A stretch of 64,000 nucleotides of DNA from Alicyclobacillus sp. SP_1 (GTDB taxonomy: Bacteria; Bacillota; Bacilli; Alicyclobacillales; Alicyclobacillaceae): contig NZ_JAMCCX010000094.1 in NCBI RefSeq assembly GCF_024706985.1, positions 56,340 through 120,339 on the forward strand. The letters are read 5' to 3'. Below, one piece after another: positions 26,718 to 35,952 of this stretch (the first letter of the stretch is position 1; each line of letters begins with the position of its first letter). The notes under the pieces were generated by a model. The model did not search any database. It was not told the origin of the DNA and saw only the letters and a program-made list of their open reading frames with translations. A program made the translations under genes and the position numbers.

Positions 26718-27974
26718 ATGACACCACACTCAACAGCTCCGACCACCCAGTGGACTTCGGTGGTGCTGAAGCGCAATCGAAAGCGACGATTGGAGGCTGG
26801 ACATCCTTGGATATTTTCGTCCGAAATTGATGAAATCCAGGGACCCTTCGAATCAGGACAGTTAGTCCACATCCTCAATCATCAAAACCTCTACATGGCT
26901 ACTGCTTATGCCAATCCATCTTCGCAAATTGTCTGCCGAATCCTCAGCTACAACGAGTTCGATGACATAGACCTGGAATTTTTCAAAACGCGCGTACGGC
27001 AGGCGAAAGCTCTACGCGAGCGATTGCTGGGGTCGGCAGAAGGCTACCGCCTTATCTACGGTGAAGCAGATTTTTTGCCGGGATTGGTTGTTGACCGATA
27101 CAAAGATATTCTAGTGGCACAGATTTTGACTGCAGGCATGGAACGATTCAAAGAGTGGATTCTCGAAGCACTCGTTGAAGAGTGTCGGCCAACCGGGGTT
27201 TATTGGCGAAATGATGTCTCGGTTCGAAAATTGGAAGGACTTTCGCTCTATACAGAGGTCGCGTATGGAACGGTGCCCAAGCCAATACTCATCGTTGAAA
27301 ACGGACTAAAGTTTGACATTGACGTATACAGCGGGCAAAAAACCGGTCATTTCTTTGACCAACGCGACAATCGCCGACTCATTCGTCCTTTCGTCGCACC
27401 TACGCACAGCGGACGCGGAGCTAAAATGTTGGAATGTTTTTGCCATACTGGAGCTTTCACCGCTCATGCGCTTGCTTATGGAGCAAACCATGTGACTGCG
27501 GTCGACATTTCACAGACGGCGTTAGACGCGGCACACCGTAATCTCGAGTTGAATGGCCTCGAGGACCGGGCCACGTTTATCTGTGCCAATGCGTTTGACT
27601 ATTTACGAGAGTTAGAATCTGATGGAGAGAGATATGATGTCATTCTGCTTGACCCACCTGCTTTCGCAAAGTCAAAAAACGCAGTTGAGGGTGCTTTACG
27701 TGGATACAAGGACATCAACTTAAGAGCGCTGAGGTTACTTCATGAAGGAGGTTTTCTCATCACGGCGAGTTGTTCATCACATGTGACGGCAGAGATGTTT
27801 CAAGACACAGTGCTGGACGCAGCTGTCGATGCGCATCGATTGGTGCGCCTTATAGAATTTCGCGGGGCTGGTCCGGACCATCCAGAGTTGGCCGCTGCTC
27901 CGGAGAATAATTACCTCAAATTTGCAGTGTATGAAGTCCGGTCACGAGGTCCTAAAAAGGGACGGGGACGGTGA
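26718..27974 (+). CDS. rlmI: Class I rRNA large-subunit methyltransferase, RlmI/RlmK type
   Basis: A 418-residue protein with an N-terminal PUA domain (RLEAGHPWIFSSEIDEIQG, ~20-90) and a SAM-dependent methyltransferase domain. Motif I reads MLECFCHTGAFTAHALAYGA, with a cysteine-rich centre. Motif IV is LLDPPAFAKSK, the signature of RlmI-type m5C methyltransferases. ASCSSHV may hold a catalytic Cys. The family methylates 23S rRNA C1962 in E. coli. The PUA-MTase fusion favours this assignment; the exact site in this host is inferred. Bacillus YwbD-like. Confidence 0.85.
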   Translation: MTPHSTAPTTQWTSVVLKRNRKRRLEAGHPWIFSSEIDEIQGPFESGQLVHILNHQNLYMATAYANPSSQIVCRILSYNEFDDIDLEFFKTRVRQAKALRERLLGSAEGYRLIYGEADFLPGLVVDRYKDILVAQILTAGMERFKEWILEALVEECRPTGVYWRNDVSVRKLEGLSLYTEVAYGTVPKPILIVENGLKFDIDVYSGQKTGHFFDQRDNRRLIRPFVAPTHSGRGAKMLECFCHTGAFTAHALAYGANHVTAVDISQTALDAAHRNLELNGLEDRATFICANAFDYLRELESDGERYDVILLDPPAFAKSKNAVEGALRGYKDINLRALRLLHEGGFLITASCSSHVTAEMFQDTVLDAAVDAHRLVRLIEFRGAGPDHPELAAAPENNYLKFAVYEVRSRGPKKGRGR

Positions 27975-28050
27975 CGGCATAAGCCGTCATCCATCCCCAT
28001 CAGTCCGCGGCCCGCGAGGGCCTTGCAAAACCGTAAAGCCCTATAAACTT

Positions 28051-28230
28051 TTACGCCTGTCGGTCTTCGACTAATTTGTGCTCTTGCACAATGTGCGTAT
28101 ATTCATACCCGTGGGTACAATGTTCACAGTGAACACGAACCACCTGTTCGCCTACCGGCGCCTTCACGTGATTCAATTTCCCGCAACGCGGACATTCCGA
28201 GTCAAATTCCCAATGTTGGTGAAGAGTCAT
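28051..28230 (-). CDS. Small zinc-ribbon protein
   Basis: A protein of 59 residues with two CxxC knuckles (ECPRCGKLNHVK and VHCEHCTHGYEY) spaced 21 residues apart, a minimal zinc ribbon. The tail is charged (HIVQEHKLVEDRQA). The ATG at 28230 follows GGGGGGAACGCCG; an ATG five codons upstream is too close to that site. The family cannot be named from sequence. It may be a nucleic-acid or protein-interaction adaptor. Confidence 0.6.
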   Translation of the reverse strand: MTLHQHWEFDSECPRCGKLNHVKAPVGEQVVRVHCEHCTHGYEYTHIVQEHKLVEDRQA

Positions 28231-28452
28231 CGGCGTTCCCCCCATTCATTTCCCTTACCCATTCTACAACAAATCCAACCAATAAACGAGAGGAAATGAG
28301 GACCTCCATTTCCTTTGTATTGTGGATATGCTGTCCAAACTCGGATGAGAACTGCCGGACGCATAACATCGTCCAAATGACACACACTATCCATGCCGGA
28401 TTACACAAATTCATCATGCGGCAATTTGGATGCGGATTGGAGGAGGGTGCAG

Positions 28453-28695
28453 ATGAAAACCATAGCGGTGGAACAAGGATTGTCTCCTGTCAAACAGTAT
28501 CTATGCTCCCAAGGGTGCGAGGTGGTGGATGTCCAAAACGACAATTCTTTGTCACAAGGGGCATCCGTCATGGTTGTGACTGGATCAGACAAAAATTTAA
28601 TGGGAATGCAAAGCGTAACACAAAACATCCCCATCATCTCTGCCGATGGCCTGTCTCCCGAAGAAGTATACCAACGCGTCCAAAGCTACGTGTAG
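28453..28695 (+). CDS. YkuS-family protein (UPF0180)
   Basis: An 80-residue protein. MKTIAVEQGLSPVKQYLCSQGCEVVDV, then MVVTGSDKNLMGMQS and an end of PIISADGLSPEEVYQRVQ, follow the YkuS/UPF0180 consensus (AVE.GLS.VK, VVTG.D.NLMG). Members occur in Bacilli and have no known function. The ATG follows GGAGGAGGGTGCAG. It is followed by a clear terminator. Confidence 0.85.
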   Translation: MKTIAVEQGLSPVKQYLCSQGCEVVDVQNDNSLSQGASVMVVTGSDKNLMGMQSVTQNIPIISADGLSPEEVYQRVQSYV

Positions 28696-28765
28696 TCTCG
28701 TGCAGCAATATTCATCATGCTTGAAAGACTTCCAGAAAGACAATAGAAATTCCGTTTGTAGACAC

Positions 28766-28808
28766 AAGTCCCTTCCCAGAGATTGCTCTGGAGAGGGACT
28801 TTTTCTTT
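28766..28808 (+). terminator. Rho-independent terminator of the ykuS-like gene
   Basis: AAGTCCCTTCCCAGAG pairs with CTCTGGAGAGGGACTT around ATTG and ends in TTTTTCTTTG. It also separates this gene from the convergent glucokinase gene. Confidence 0.9.
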
Positions 28809-28838
28809 GACAGCATCAAGATGAGGTAACGCGATTTC

Positions 28839-29789
28839 TCATGCTTCCGAATCTGCAAACTGCCAAGCGAGGCGAGCTGCACCGAGCATTCCAGCGCTCG
28901 ACCCGAGTTCAGCCGCAACGATTCTACACCCATTGGCCACACGATGAAGGGCCGCCCGCGAAAATTCTACTCGGAGCGGGCCGAGCAACGCATCACCAGC
29001 ATTGACTAAACCACCAGACACAACGATGGTGTCTGGATTGAGTGTGTTTGCCACCGTGCTGAGGCCTACGGCAAGCCAGTGAATCATGGTGGACAGGACC
29101 GTCTGTGCCGCTTGGTCCCCACTCTCCGCCAATTGAAAGACATCTTCTGCGCTGAGGGGTTCATCATGGCCCCGCGGAGACTGGAGTCCAGCCCTCACCC
29201 CGTCTCGGACGAGTGCTGTTGCGGAAGCCAAAGTCTCCAAACACCCGTAGTGTCCGCAGTTACACAATTCGCCATCCGGTTTAATCGAGATATGGCCAAT
29301 TTCACCAGCCATCGTGGTCACCCCGCGATACACCCGACCATCTAGGACAATTCCGCCGCCAACCCCCGTGCCAAGAGTGACACAGAGCGCACTTTTTGCA
29401 TTTTTACCGGCACCCTTCCATACCTCTCCAAGGGCAGCCAAGTTTGCATCGTTGTCGATCATCACAGGTAAGTCCAGCTCTGCTGTAACGAGATCGACAA
29501 TCGGTACGTCCGTCCAATGTAAATTAACTGCCTGTTCGATGATTCCTTTAGGAACGTCCAAGAAGGCTGGAAGTCCAATCCCAACAGACGCCACATCTGC
29601 CTTATGAAGCCCAGCTTCTTTTAATAAATTTTCCAAACGATGGTGGAGCGTCTTTGCAAAAGCCTCCGGTCCCGCCTCCGCCTCGGTCGAATAAGAGACC
29701 GAAGCAACCACCCGACCATCTTTTGCAACAAGAGCCGCCTTTACGTTCGTTCCGCCCACGTCCACTCCAAGTACGATTGCACGACTCAT
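28839..29789 (-). CDS. glcK: ROK-family glucokinase
   Basis: A 316-residue ROK sugar kinase: GVDVGGTNVKAALV (phosphate loop), catalytic Asp in DNDANLAALGE, GTGVGGGIVLDGRVYRG, and the ROK zinc motif GEIGHISIKPDGELCNCGHYGCLE. It phosphorylates glucose with ATP; the ExGH and CxCGxxGCxE motifs support the ROK/GlcK assignment. The ATG follows GAGGGGAATTC. pgi lies 177 bases upstream on the same strand, so both may be co-expressed as the entry to glycolysis. Confidence 0.9.
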   Translation of the reverse strand: MSRAIVLGVDVGGTNVKAALVAKDGRVVASVSYSTEAEAGPEAFAKTLHHRLENLLKEAGLHKADVASVGIGLPAFLDVPKGIIEQAVNLHWTDVPIVDLVTAELDLPVMIDNDANLAALGEVWKGAGKNAKSALCVTLGTGVGGGIVLDGRVYRGVTTMAGEIGHISIKPDGELCNCGHYGCLETLASATALVRDGVRAGLQSPRGHDEPLSAEDVFQLAESGDQAAQTVLSTMIHWLAVGLSTVANTLNPDTIVVSGGLVNAGDALLGPLRVEFSRAALHRVANGCRIVAAELGSSAGMLGAARLAWQFADSEA

Positions 29790-29966
29790 GAATTCCCCTC
29801 ATTTTCTCAATACAAAGTGGATGCATTACAAATAACTATTTTGCACCTTCTTCATTTGAACCCGGACCAGCATCTTTGTCCAATGACATTTTACCGCGCA
29901 CAAAGACAGCATACGGACGTGGGCGGAGCCAAATGCATCTGGACCAAGTCCCCAGAGCGAGCCAGA

Positions 29967-31241
29967 CTAGCGAAGACGCGATTGCATCTCTTGTTTATAA
30001 GCTTCCACTCCAGGCTGGTCGAACGGATTGACTCCCGCCAAATACCCACCTATCGCGCAAGCAAATTCAAAAAAGTACACCAGCTCTCCAAACACCTGCT
30101 CCTTGGGTCCCGACATCCGAACGACGACATTCGGCACACCCGCGTTGACGTGAGCGGCTACCACAGATTCCACCGCAACGTCTTGAAGTTCTTCGAACGT
30201 CTTACCAGCGAGATACTGACTTTGTTCATCCAAATCCTCTGGCAGTACAACCGTATTGATTTCGTCCGCAAAGTGGACATCCAGCACCGTCTCCATAAGA
30301 AATTTGCGGGAATCTTGAACGTACTGCCCCATGGAATGAAGGTCTGTCGTGTACTGTAACGTAGTTGGAAAAAGGCCAGTGCCATCTTTACCTTGGCTCT
30401 CACCAAACAATTGTTGCCACCATGCAGCAAAGTGTGCAACTTGAGGTTCGTAGGTCACCATCACTTCTGTCGTAAAACCCCGCATGTACAAGAAGTGGCG
30501 AAGCGCCGCATACATGAACGCCGGATTAGTCATAATCGGCGTGCTTCTCATCGCGTTATACGCGTCAGCGGCACTGGCCATCACTTCATCCACATCCAAC
30601 CCGGCAATGGCCATCGGCAACAGTCCAACGGCTGTGAGAACCGAGTATCGCCCTCCAATGTCGCGCGGAATGGGTAACACAGAATATCCTTTGAGACGCG
30701 CAAAGGCATTCAGGGCTCCCTTGGATTCATCCGTAATGGCACAAATTCTCTCTTTGGAATTCTCGCCATACCGCTCTTCCAAATAATCTCTCAGAACGTG
30801 AAACGCCACTTGCGGTTCCAAAGTTCCGCCCGATTTCGATATTACGACCAGCGTGACCTCGTGGTCATCCAAATAACGCAACAAGTCTGTCATATACTGC
30901 GAACTCAACTGATTTCCCGCAAACAAAATTCGGTCCACGTCTTCAGGATAGGGGAAACTTGACCCCATCATCGACAGTGCTGCTCTCGCTCCCAAGTAAC
31001 TCCCGCCAATTCCCACAACGACGGTAACATCTGACATTTGGCGAAATTGATTCGCAATGGTGAAAACTTGTTCCAAAAGGCGCTTGTGGTCTTCTGCGGG
31101 CCAATGCAACCATCCTTTATTGCCTTTATGTACATTCATGTCCCACAACAGTCGATGCGCCAATTCTAATTGTCCGATCATATTTTGCATATGGGTCTCT
31201 TGGAACCAATGATCAACTGGGGCCAATTGAAGCTGTAACAC
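29967..31241 (-). CDS. pgi: Glucose-6-phosphate isomerase
   Basis: A 424-residue phosphoglucose isomerase, the short bacterial type. VVVGIGGSYLGARAAL is the sugar-phosphate loop; VISKSGGTLEPQVAFHVLRDYLEE and the C-terminal FAGNQLSSQYM region, GESQGKDGTGLFP and the Lys in VEAYKQEMQSRL are all conserved family segments. GTG 31241 is seven bases after AAAGGGGAT; an ATG upstream lacks a site. Upstream of glcK on the same strand. Confidence 0.93.
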   Translation of the reverse strand: MLQLQLAPVDHWFQETHMQNMIGQLELAHRLLWDMNVHKGNKGWLHWPAEDHKRLLEQVFTIANQFRQMSDVTVVVGIGGSYLGARAALSMMGSSFPYPEDVDRILFAGNQLSSQYMTDLLRYLDDHEVTLVVISKSGGTLEPQVAFHVLRDYLEERYGENSKERICAITDESKGALNAFARLKGYSVLPIPRDIGGRYSVLTAVGLLPMAIAGLDVDEVMASAADAYNAMRSTPIMTNPAFMYAALRHFLYMRGFTTEVMVTYEPQVAHFAAWWQQLFGESQGKDGTGLFPTTLQYTTDLHSMGQYVQDSRKFLMETVLDVHFADEINTVVLPEDLDEQSQYLAGKTFEELQDVAVESVVAAHVNAGVPNVVVRMSGPKEQVFGELVYFFEFACAIGGYLAGVNPFDQPGVEAYKQEMQSRLR

Positions 31242-31321
31242 AATAAACATCCCCTTTGGCAAACATATTTTTTAGTGTAGCGTAACGGCTCCTTCAGGAC
31301 AATGATCCAGAAAAGAGATAA

Positions 31322-31348
31322 AGCTCCTCAGCGCACGTCCGAGGAGCT
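31322..31348 (-). terminator. Terminator after the HAD phosphatase gene
   Basis: AGCTCCTC and GAGGAGCT pair around an 11-base loop, followed on the minus strand by TTTATCTCTTTT. It lies about 115 bases past the HAD stop codon. Confidence 0.65.
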
Positions 31349-31463
31349 CTCGTCGATTCTCACGGTCCGCCGTTCTCACCGTTCGAGACCCATACCGAGG
31401 CTTGTCTGCCAGTCGCAGCAGACACATGTGACATTCTGAACGCTCGGTTCGAAACACAGTGCT

Positions 31464-32255
31464 TTATCCAAAAACCTCTAAAAGAGTGCTCGCTAGTTGT
31501 CCTGGGTGCGTCAGTTGTAACGTCAACTCTGGATGAGGTTTCCGGATGTATCGATCAATATAAATGGTGGCTATGCCCAATTCTGTCGCGGGAGACATTT
31601 CATTTCGATAATGGTCCCCTACACTAGCCATTAAATTCAAAGGTACATCAAAGGATTTACTCCAACCGCGAAAAAGTTCGCGAATACGATGAGGTTTTTG
31701 CGACAGAAACGAGTGGTCTTCAAAGAGGTCGTCCAATTGAAGTTTTCGGAGTAGAGCCCGACTGTCCGGCTCGGGACTATTCGTAGCCAATACCAAATGC
31801 ACGGAAAGTGACTTCATTCGAAGGAGGGCTTCTCTCAACCCCTTCATCGGCTTCATGGAGAACTGGTCCGAGGCCATGTGCTCTCGTGTCGTCAGAAATG
31901 CTTCTGCTAGTCCTTCCGGAGTAATCCCGTGATACAGTGCGAGTGCCGCATAGACACCCCATGGGTCGTCAACATGAATGAGTCTGCCCGCATCCACGCC
32001 TTCCGGAAGGTCCATCCCCTGTGCAAAGTAGCGACCGTTTCCCGCATCAAAGCTACCCCCAAACGCCAATTCCCCTTCCTGCCTCAAGGCTGCACCAGCC
32101 GTCGCCCGAAAACGCTGCTGCCGCTCGCCTGGCAGTCGATTCGCCAGTTCTTCGCCATAGACGTGAAAGTGATTTGTCTCCTCGTAGACAGTGCCGTCCA
32201 AATCAAATACATATAATCGACAATCTCTCAACCGCTGCCTGACCGCTTCCTGCAC
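31464..32255 (-). CDS. HAD-family hydrolase
   Basis: A HAD phosphatase of about 263 residues. Motif I is VFDLDGTVYEET, motif II is LVLATNSPEPDS, and motif IV is MASVGDHYRNEMSPATELG with the Lys in SFLSQKPHRI. The phosphate-binding core and the C1-type cap between motifs I and II are complete. The start is uncertain: GTG 32255 or 32258 each have GGGGG upstream; an in-frame ATG further up has only a weak site. Substrate unknown. Confidence 0.78.
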   Translation of the reverse strand: MQEAVRQRLRDCRLYVFDLDGTVYEETNHFHVYGEELANRLPGERQQRFRATAGAALRQEGELAFGGSFDAGNGRYFAQGMDLPEGVDAGRLIHVDDPWGVYAALALYHGITPEGLAEAFLTTREHMASDQFSMKPMKGLREALLRMKSLSVHLVLATNSPEPDSRALLRKLQLDDLFEDHSFLSQKPHRIRELFRGWSKSFDVPLNLMASVGDHYRNEMSPATELGIATIYIDRYIRKPHPELTLQLTHPGQLASTLLEVFG

Positions 32256-32504
32256 CACGTCATCCCCCTGAAGGTTGTCTCTGTGTACCACTTTCATCTC
32301 GTCACATTGTGCCAAAATACGCATTTGCGACCGCACCACGGAACCGAGTCACCAAATTCGTTCAGACGCTTCCAGAAAAATCCGCTTGTCTTATTCACGC
32401 ACTGTGTTCACGCACTGTCAGTCCAGCGACGTGACATGAATCGTCTGCGGCTCCATACGCCATATTACCATCCTAGGTCAGTCCATTTCTCTCGGACAAG
32501 TTAA

Positions 32505-32531
32505 GATTTTGTAAAGCCTCTTTACAAAATC
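32505..32531. repeat. Perfect palindrome upstream of the RNase J-like gene
   Basis: GATTTTGTAAAG-CCT-CTTTACAAAATC: twelve base pairs with a 3-base centre. It sits in the divergent intergenic region of the HAD and MBL genes and looks like an operator; no regulator adjoins it. TTTACA-N5-GTTACA spacing in its right part also resembles PhoP direct repeats, but only weakly. Confidence 0.7.
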
Positions 32532-32639
32532 GTTACATGCCATGCACCATTTCCGCAGAATGCTTGTGCTATTCTGGACTCTGCGCAACGCGCGTGGGTG
32601 GAAAATTTCCATTCAGCTGTTCGAGGAGGGTGACTCTAG

Positions 32640-33983
32640 TTGTCCACACAATTCACATTGCACGGTGGGATTGACACCATTGGCGGTACGATTATCGCCG
32701 TGATGTGCGAAGGGCATCGCTTGATTTTTGATATGGGCCGAGTCCATCATGCCAAACTCCCTGCATTCGACGCCGTTCTTTTGCCGAGGAGCATCCGCGA
32801 TTTGCAGCACAGCGGAAACGCACCGCAACTTCACGGAGTATTTCAAGGCGACGAAGAGTGGGATGGAAAGACGCTCTTAGCGCTTTCGCACAATCATCTT
32901 GACCATACAGGCTTGTTACCGTACGTTCAGCCACAGATACCCATTTTGGTGTCACCAGACACCCATCACATGATGACCGCACTAGACTTAGTGTCCGACG
33001 GATTTCGGAAACCATTAAACTACGAAGAAATCCCTTTCGGACAAGTGCGGGAGTTTGGTCCCTTTCGAATTCTCTTGACCCCGGTCGATCACGATACGCC
33101 AGGCGCATCAGCCATGCTTATTGAGACCCCCGACATGCGCATGGTCTATTCCGGCGACCTGCGGCTGCACGGGCTCCATCCAAACTGGACCGAAGACTTT
33201 GCCGCAATGGCCTCTGCCTTCAAACCAGATGTACTCTGGATTGAAGGAACGAGATCGCCCGCAGTCAACAATGACAATATCCTCAAAGAGCGAGACATAG
33301 AGCCTGCTCTGGTCGAAGGACTGCACACGGCCACTGGCGCTTATTTCACTTTCTATCCACGTCATCCAGAGCGCGTTCACAGCTTCTTGAACGCAGTCAA
33401 GGCGACATCTCGAACACTGGTATTGACCGCCGAGAGCGCGTACTTATTTGACGAATTTGAAGGCCCCACTGCGAGCGACACGTTTCTCCTTCTGTCTGAC
33501 GATGAACAGACTTGGTCACCTGCACTGGCACAGCGTGTCAAGGAACGAGGGTGGAAGACCATTTCCAGCCGGGAATTGCACGGCCGCGACCGCGAATTTT
33601 TTGTACAATTGCCCTATCCGCTCCTTGGCTCTCTGATTGATATCAAGCCCGCTCAGGGCTCCAAATTTTTTCACATGAACGGCAACCCGCTTGGCCCCCA
33701 TGAACTGGCCTGGGACAATTTACATCGATGGCTTCAGTATTTCGGAGTGGACTTCGTCTATACCGGATCGACCGGACACGGGTCGCGCAGCGACATCCAT
33801 CAACTGATTTTACAGATCGATCCGCGCGTGGTCATGCCCATTCACTCACTCCAGCCACAGCGTATCGGCGTGAGCCACATTGCAAGAATTCTTCCCGTTT
33901 TAGGAAAGGCGTACACGCAAAGTGACCTGCAAACAGCCGGTTGTCCGACACAGGCGGAGTTGGACGCAGCCAATGCAGACTGA
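32640..33983 (+). CDS. Metallo-beta-lactamase-fold hydrolase, RNase J / beta-CASP-like
   Basis: A 447-residue protein with MBL metal motif LSHNHLDHTGLLP, then VYSGDLRLHG and LWIEGTRSP for the later metal ligands. A beta-CASP-type module follows (YFTFYPRHPERVHSFLNAV, VYTGSTGHGSRSD, VMPIHSLQPQRI). The HIS-to-metal pattern resembles RNase J and related beta-CASP enzymes, but the C-terminal domain of RNase J is missing and the length is short. The TTG start at 32640 follows GAGGAGGGTG. It acts on a nucleic acid or phosphodiester by inference only. Confidence 0.75.
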   Translation: MSTQFTLHGGIDTIGGTIIAVMCEGHRLIFDMGRVHHAKLPAFDAVLLPRSIRDLQHSGNAPQLHGVFQGDEEWDGKTLLALSHNHLDHTGLLPYVQPQIPILVSPDTHHMMTALDLVSDGFRKPLNYEEIPFGQVREFGPFRILLTPVDHDTPGASAMLIETPDMRMVYSGDLRLHGLHPNWTEDFAAMASAFKPDVLWIEGTRSPAVNNDNILKERDIEPALVEGLHTATGAYFTFYPRHPERVHSFLNAVKATSRTLVLTAESAYLFDEFEGPTASDTFLLLSDDEQTWSPALAQRVKERGWKTISSRELHGRDREFFVQLPYPLLGSLIDIKPAQGSKFFHMNGNPLGPHELAWDNLHRWLQYFGVDFVYTGSTGHGSRSDIHQLILQIDPRVVMPIHSLQPQRIGVSHIARILPVLGKAYTQSDLQTAGCPTQAELDAANAD

Positions 33984-34059
33984 CGCCTCGATAGCAACGG
34001 ACCGTCTTACTCGCGTGTGACATAACTAAAGGGCAGAGAACGGTCCTCCGAAGAAAAAT

Positions 34060-34106
34060 AACGAGCAGGATAAACACGGTCTATCAGCCCGTCCATCCTG
34101 CTCGTT
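34060..34106. terminator. Bidirectional terminator between MBL and SCP2 genes
   Basis: AACGAGCAGGAT (34060-34071) pairs with ATCCTGCTCGTT (34095-34106). On the minus strand it is followed by ATTTTTCTTC, so it best serves the SCP2 gene, but it can also end the plus-strand gene. Confidence 0.75.
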
Positions 34107-34126
34107 TCGCCACTCTGCCTTCTGCA

Positions 34127-34462
34127 CTATGCTTGGAGCGACTTCAACAAACTCTCCAATTTCATCGCAAGTCCCAAATTACCCTCGATTTTCAATTTGC
34201 CCATCATGAATGCCGTGGTTCCATTCAGGGAGCCGTCCATCATTTTGGAAAAATCCGAGGCAGAGATGTTGAGCGTGCAGTCCGCATCTTCAGCATTTCC
34301 TTCCGCGACCTCTGCTTTTTCCTCGCGAATTCGAATATAGAAATGTCCTCCGTCATCCCCCGACAAGTTCAACTGATAAACGGCGTCTTTTTGACCGGAT
34401 GGAACTCCCTTTTTTGCAAGTCCAGACTGAACCGCAACATAAATTTCGTGAGCAGTAGCCAT
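34127..34462 (-). CDS. SCP2 sterol-carrier domain protein
   Basis: A 111-residue single-domain SCP2 protein: YQLNLSGDDGGHFYIRI, ADCTLNISASDFSKMMDGSLNG and MMGKLKIEGNLGLAMKLESLL are the standard SCP2 strands and helix. Such proteins bind a hydrophobic acyl ligand in the cytoplasm. The ATG follows AAGGAGGCGAGGAA. The gene is monocistronic and ends at a strong terminator. The ligand is unknown. Confidence 0.88.
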   Translation of the reverse strand: MATAHEIYVAVQSGLAKKGVPSGQKDAVYQLNLSGDDGGHFYIRIREEKAEVAEGNAEDADCTLNISASDFSKMMDGSLNGTTAFMMGKLKIEGNLGLAMKLESLLKSLQA

Positions 34463-34697
34463 TTCCTCGCCTCCTTGATGAGATTCAGTGCACGAAACTC
34501 ACTCCACCATTCACTATACCAGGAAAATGACATCGCATCATCCGTTCATCCGTTAATTTTTCGCGACTTCCTCCAAATCGCGCGAATTGCGCGTATAGTA
34601 TGAGGTATAGACGAAGTGTCACGATGTCGTTTTCGCTCAACCTTTTCTCGAACAGCGAAGATATCGTGGCACAAACGACCACCTGGAGGTGACCCGA

Positions 34698-35765
34698 GTG
34701 AGTCTCCCCTTGACTGAAACCAGAGGAGAAACTGTGGAACGGAATTGGCCTTATGACGAAAGCGACATCGGTCAGACCGCGCTCTTTCCGCAATACCGTG
34801 CCGATTTACGTTCCCCGCATCCCACAGAACTAAACGCGTTTATCCAGGACAACATTGTAAAGGACTGGTCGTCTCTTACCTGGAAACAAGTTGGAAAGCC
34901 TTTCCGAGTGGTCAATTATGCGGAGGGGAAACGACGGTGGGAGGAGAAAAACGGAGACACGTTGCCAGTGCAAAAATCTTGGGAACTGTTCAATCAGTCC
35001 TTTCACACGTTATTCATGAAAGACGTTCCAACCGAGCGCAAACGGGTGATGACGGCCCTTCTCAAAAATGTCTCTCAGTTGCATTGGAAGCGGGCGGCGC
35101 GGGTGCTCGGCGAGTTGGAAGAGTTGACTCTCTGGAATACGGCGCACCGCATTCAAGATGCAATTTGGGATCCCAGGGGCAAGCGCGCACTCTTTCAGGG
35201 ACTCGATATTGACAAGCCGCGCGTCCTGTTTCTTGGCGCAGCAGACGGTTATGAGGCCATGCAGCTTTACGCGATGTATCCCGGCGGCGAAGTCGTATTG
35301 GTGGACTATGATGATTTTTGCAGAACGGACCGATTTGGGAAATTCCCGGAGCAATATCCATTCTTGGGAGTAGACCCGAATACCGGCTCCCATAAAGTCT
35401 GGTACAAAGACCAAATGAACATCTCATTCATCACCGACGACATCCGCAATCTCCCGTTTGGTCGAGAATTTGACATCGTGGTCAGTGTCGGATTGATTGA
35501 GCACTTTCCGGATGAGCACAAAGCGGAGGCCATCGACTTTCACCGCCGCTTTCTCAAGCCGGATGGTTATGCCATTCTGACCACACCCAGGCTGCAGTGG
35601 AAATCGCGCCTCTTCTATCATGTCTTAGCAGAATGGATGAACTACACGTATCGCGAACTGATGACGGTCCAACAGATGGGCCTCTATCTGTACGAAAGTG
35701 GATTTGAAATTCTTCGTCACGGCACCATCAAAGCGCACAACGGCATTGTCGCCCGCATCCGCTGA
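34698..35765 (+). CDS. Class I SAM-dependent methyltransferase
   Basis: A 355-residue protein. The N-terminal ~165 residues are a charged helical domain with no recognised fold. A Rossmann-type methyltransferase follows: motif I VLFLGAADGYEAMQL, motif II VVLVDYDDF, motif IV DIVVSVGLIEHFPDEHKAEA, then LKPDGYAILTTPRL. GTG 34698 lies eight bases after GGAGG. The substrate is unknown. Its 3' end points toward the guide RNA of the Cas12f-like gene, 40 bases away. Confidence 0.85.
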   Translation: MSLPLTETRGETVERNWPYDESDIGQTALFPQYRADLRSPHPTELNAFIQDNIVKDWSSLTWKQVGKPFRVVNYAEGKRRWEEKNGDTLPVQKSWELFNQSFHTLFMKDVPTERKRVMTALLKNVSQLHWKRAARVLGELEELTLWNTAHRIQDAIWDPRGKRALFQGLDIDKPRVLFLGAADGYEAMQLYAMYPGGEVVLVDYDDFCRTDRFGKFPEQYPFLGVDPNTGSHKVWYKDQMNISFITDDIRNLPFGREFDIVVSVGLIEHFPDEHKAEAIDFHRRFLKPDGYAILTTPRLQWKSRLFYHVLAEWMNYTYRELMTVQQMGLYLYESGFEILRHGTIKAHNGIVARIR

Positions 35766-35805
35766 GCAACCCGACCGTCACCTGTGTCGCCACCGCGCCA
35801 CTCTT

Positions 35806-35952
35806 CGTCTGTCGACAGTATACCTCCGAACCTTCACGGGTTTCGCGCGGACTTTGTGCGCGAAGTTTCAGGCTGCTAACGCAGCACTACCTTGACGAGA
35901 GCCCGCGGACACAAGCCGCTGGCTATCTCGTCTCTTCGCCTCTCGGCAGGCG
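35806..35952 (-). ncRNA. Guide RNA with Cas12f tracrRNA / omegaRNA-like scaffold
   Basis: On the minus strand this covers the last codons and the 3' side of the cas12f-like gene. In order: hairpin CGCCT-GCCGAG-AGGCG (35952-35937); GACGAGA...TCTCGTC stem-loop; AAGGTA; stem GCTGC-GTTA-GCAGC; TGAAAC; stem TTCGCGC-ACAAAGTCC-GCGCGAA; then AACC-cgtgaa-GGTT. From memory, the AsCas12f1 tracrRNA core reads AAGGTA, a stem, TGAAAC, TCCGTGC-ACAAAGACC-GCACGGA: same order, same loops, with compensating stem changes. The bases after the scaffold (35823-35806) are the putative guide. Overlap with the CDS 3' end is as in TnpB omegaRNAs. No CRISPR array adjoins it. Confidence 0.85.

Noticed and set aside
28696..28838. 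An additional small gene between the YkuS-like and glucokinase genes
   Set aside because: The stretch is explained by the terminator and the ends of the two convergent genes.
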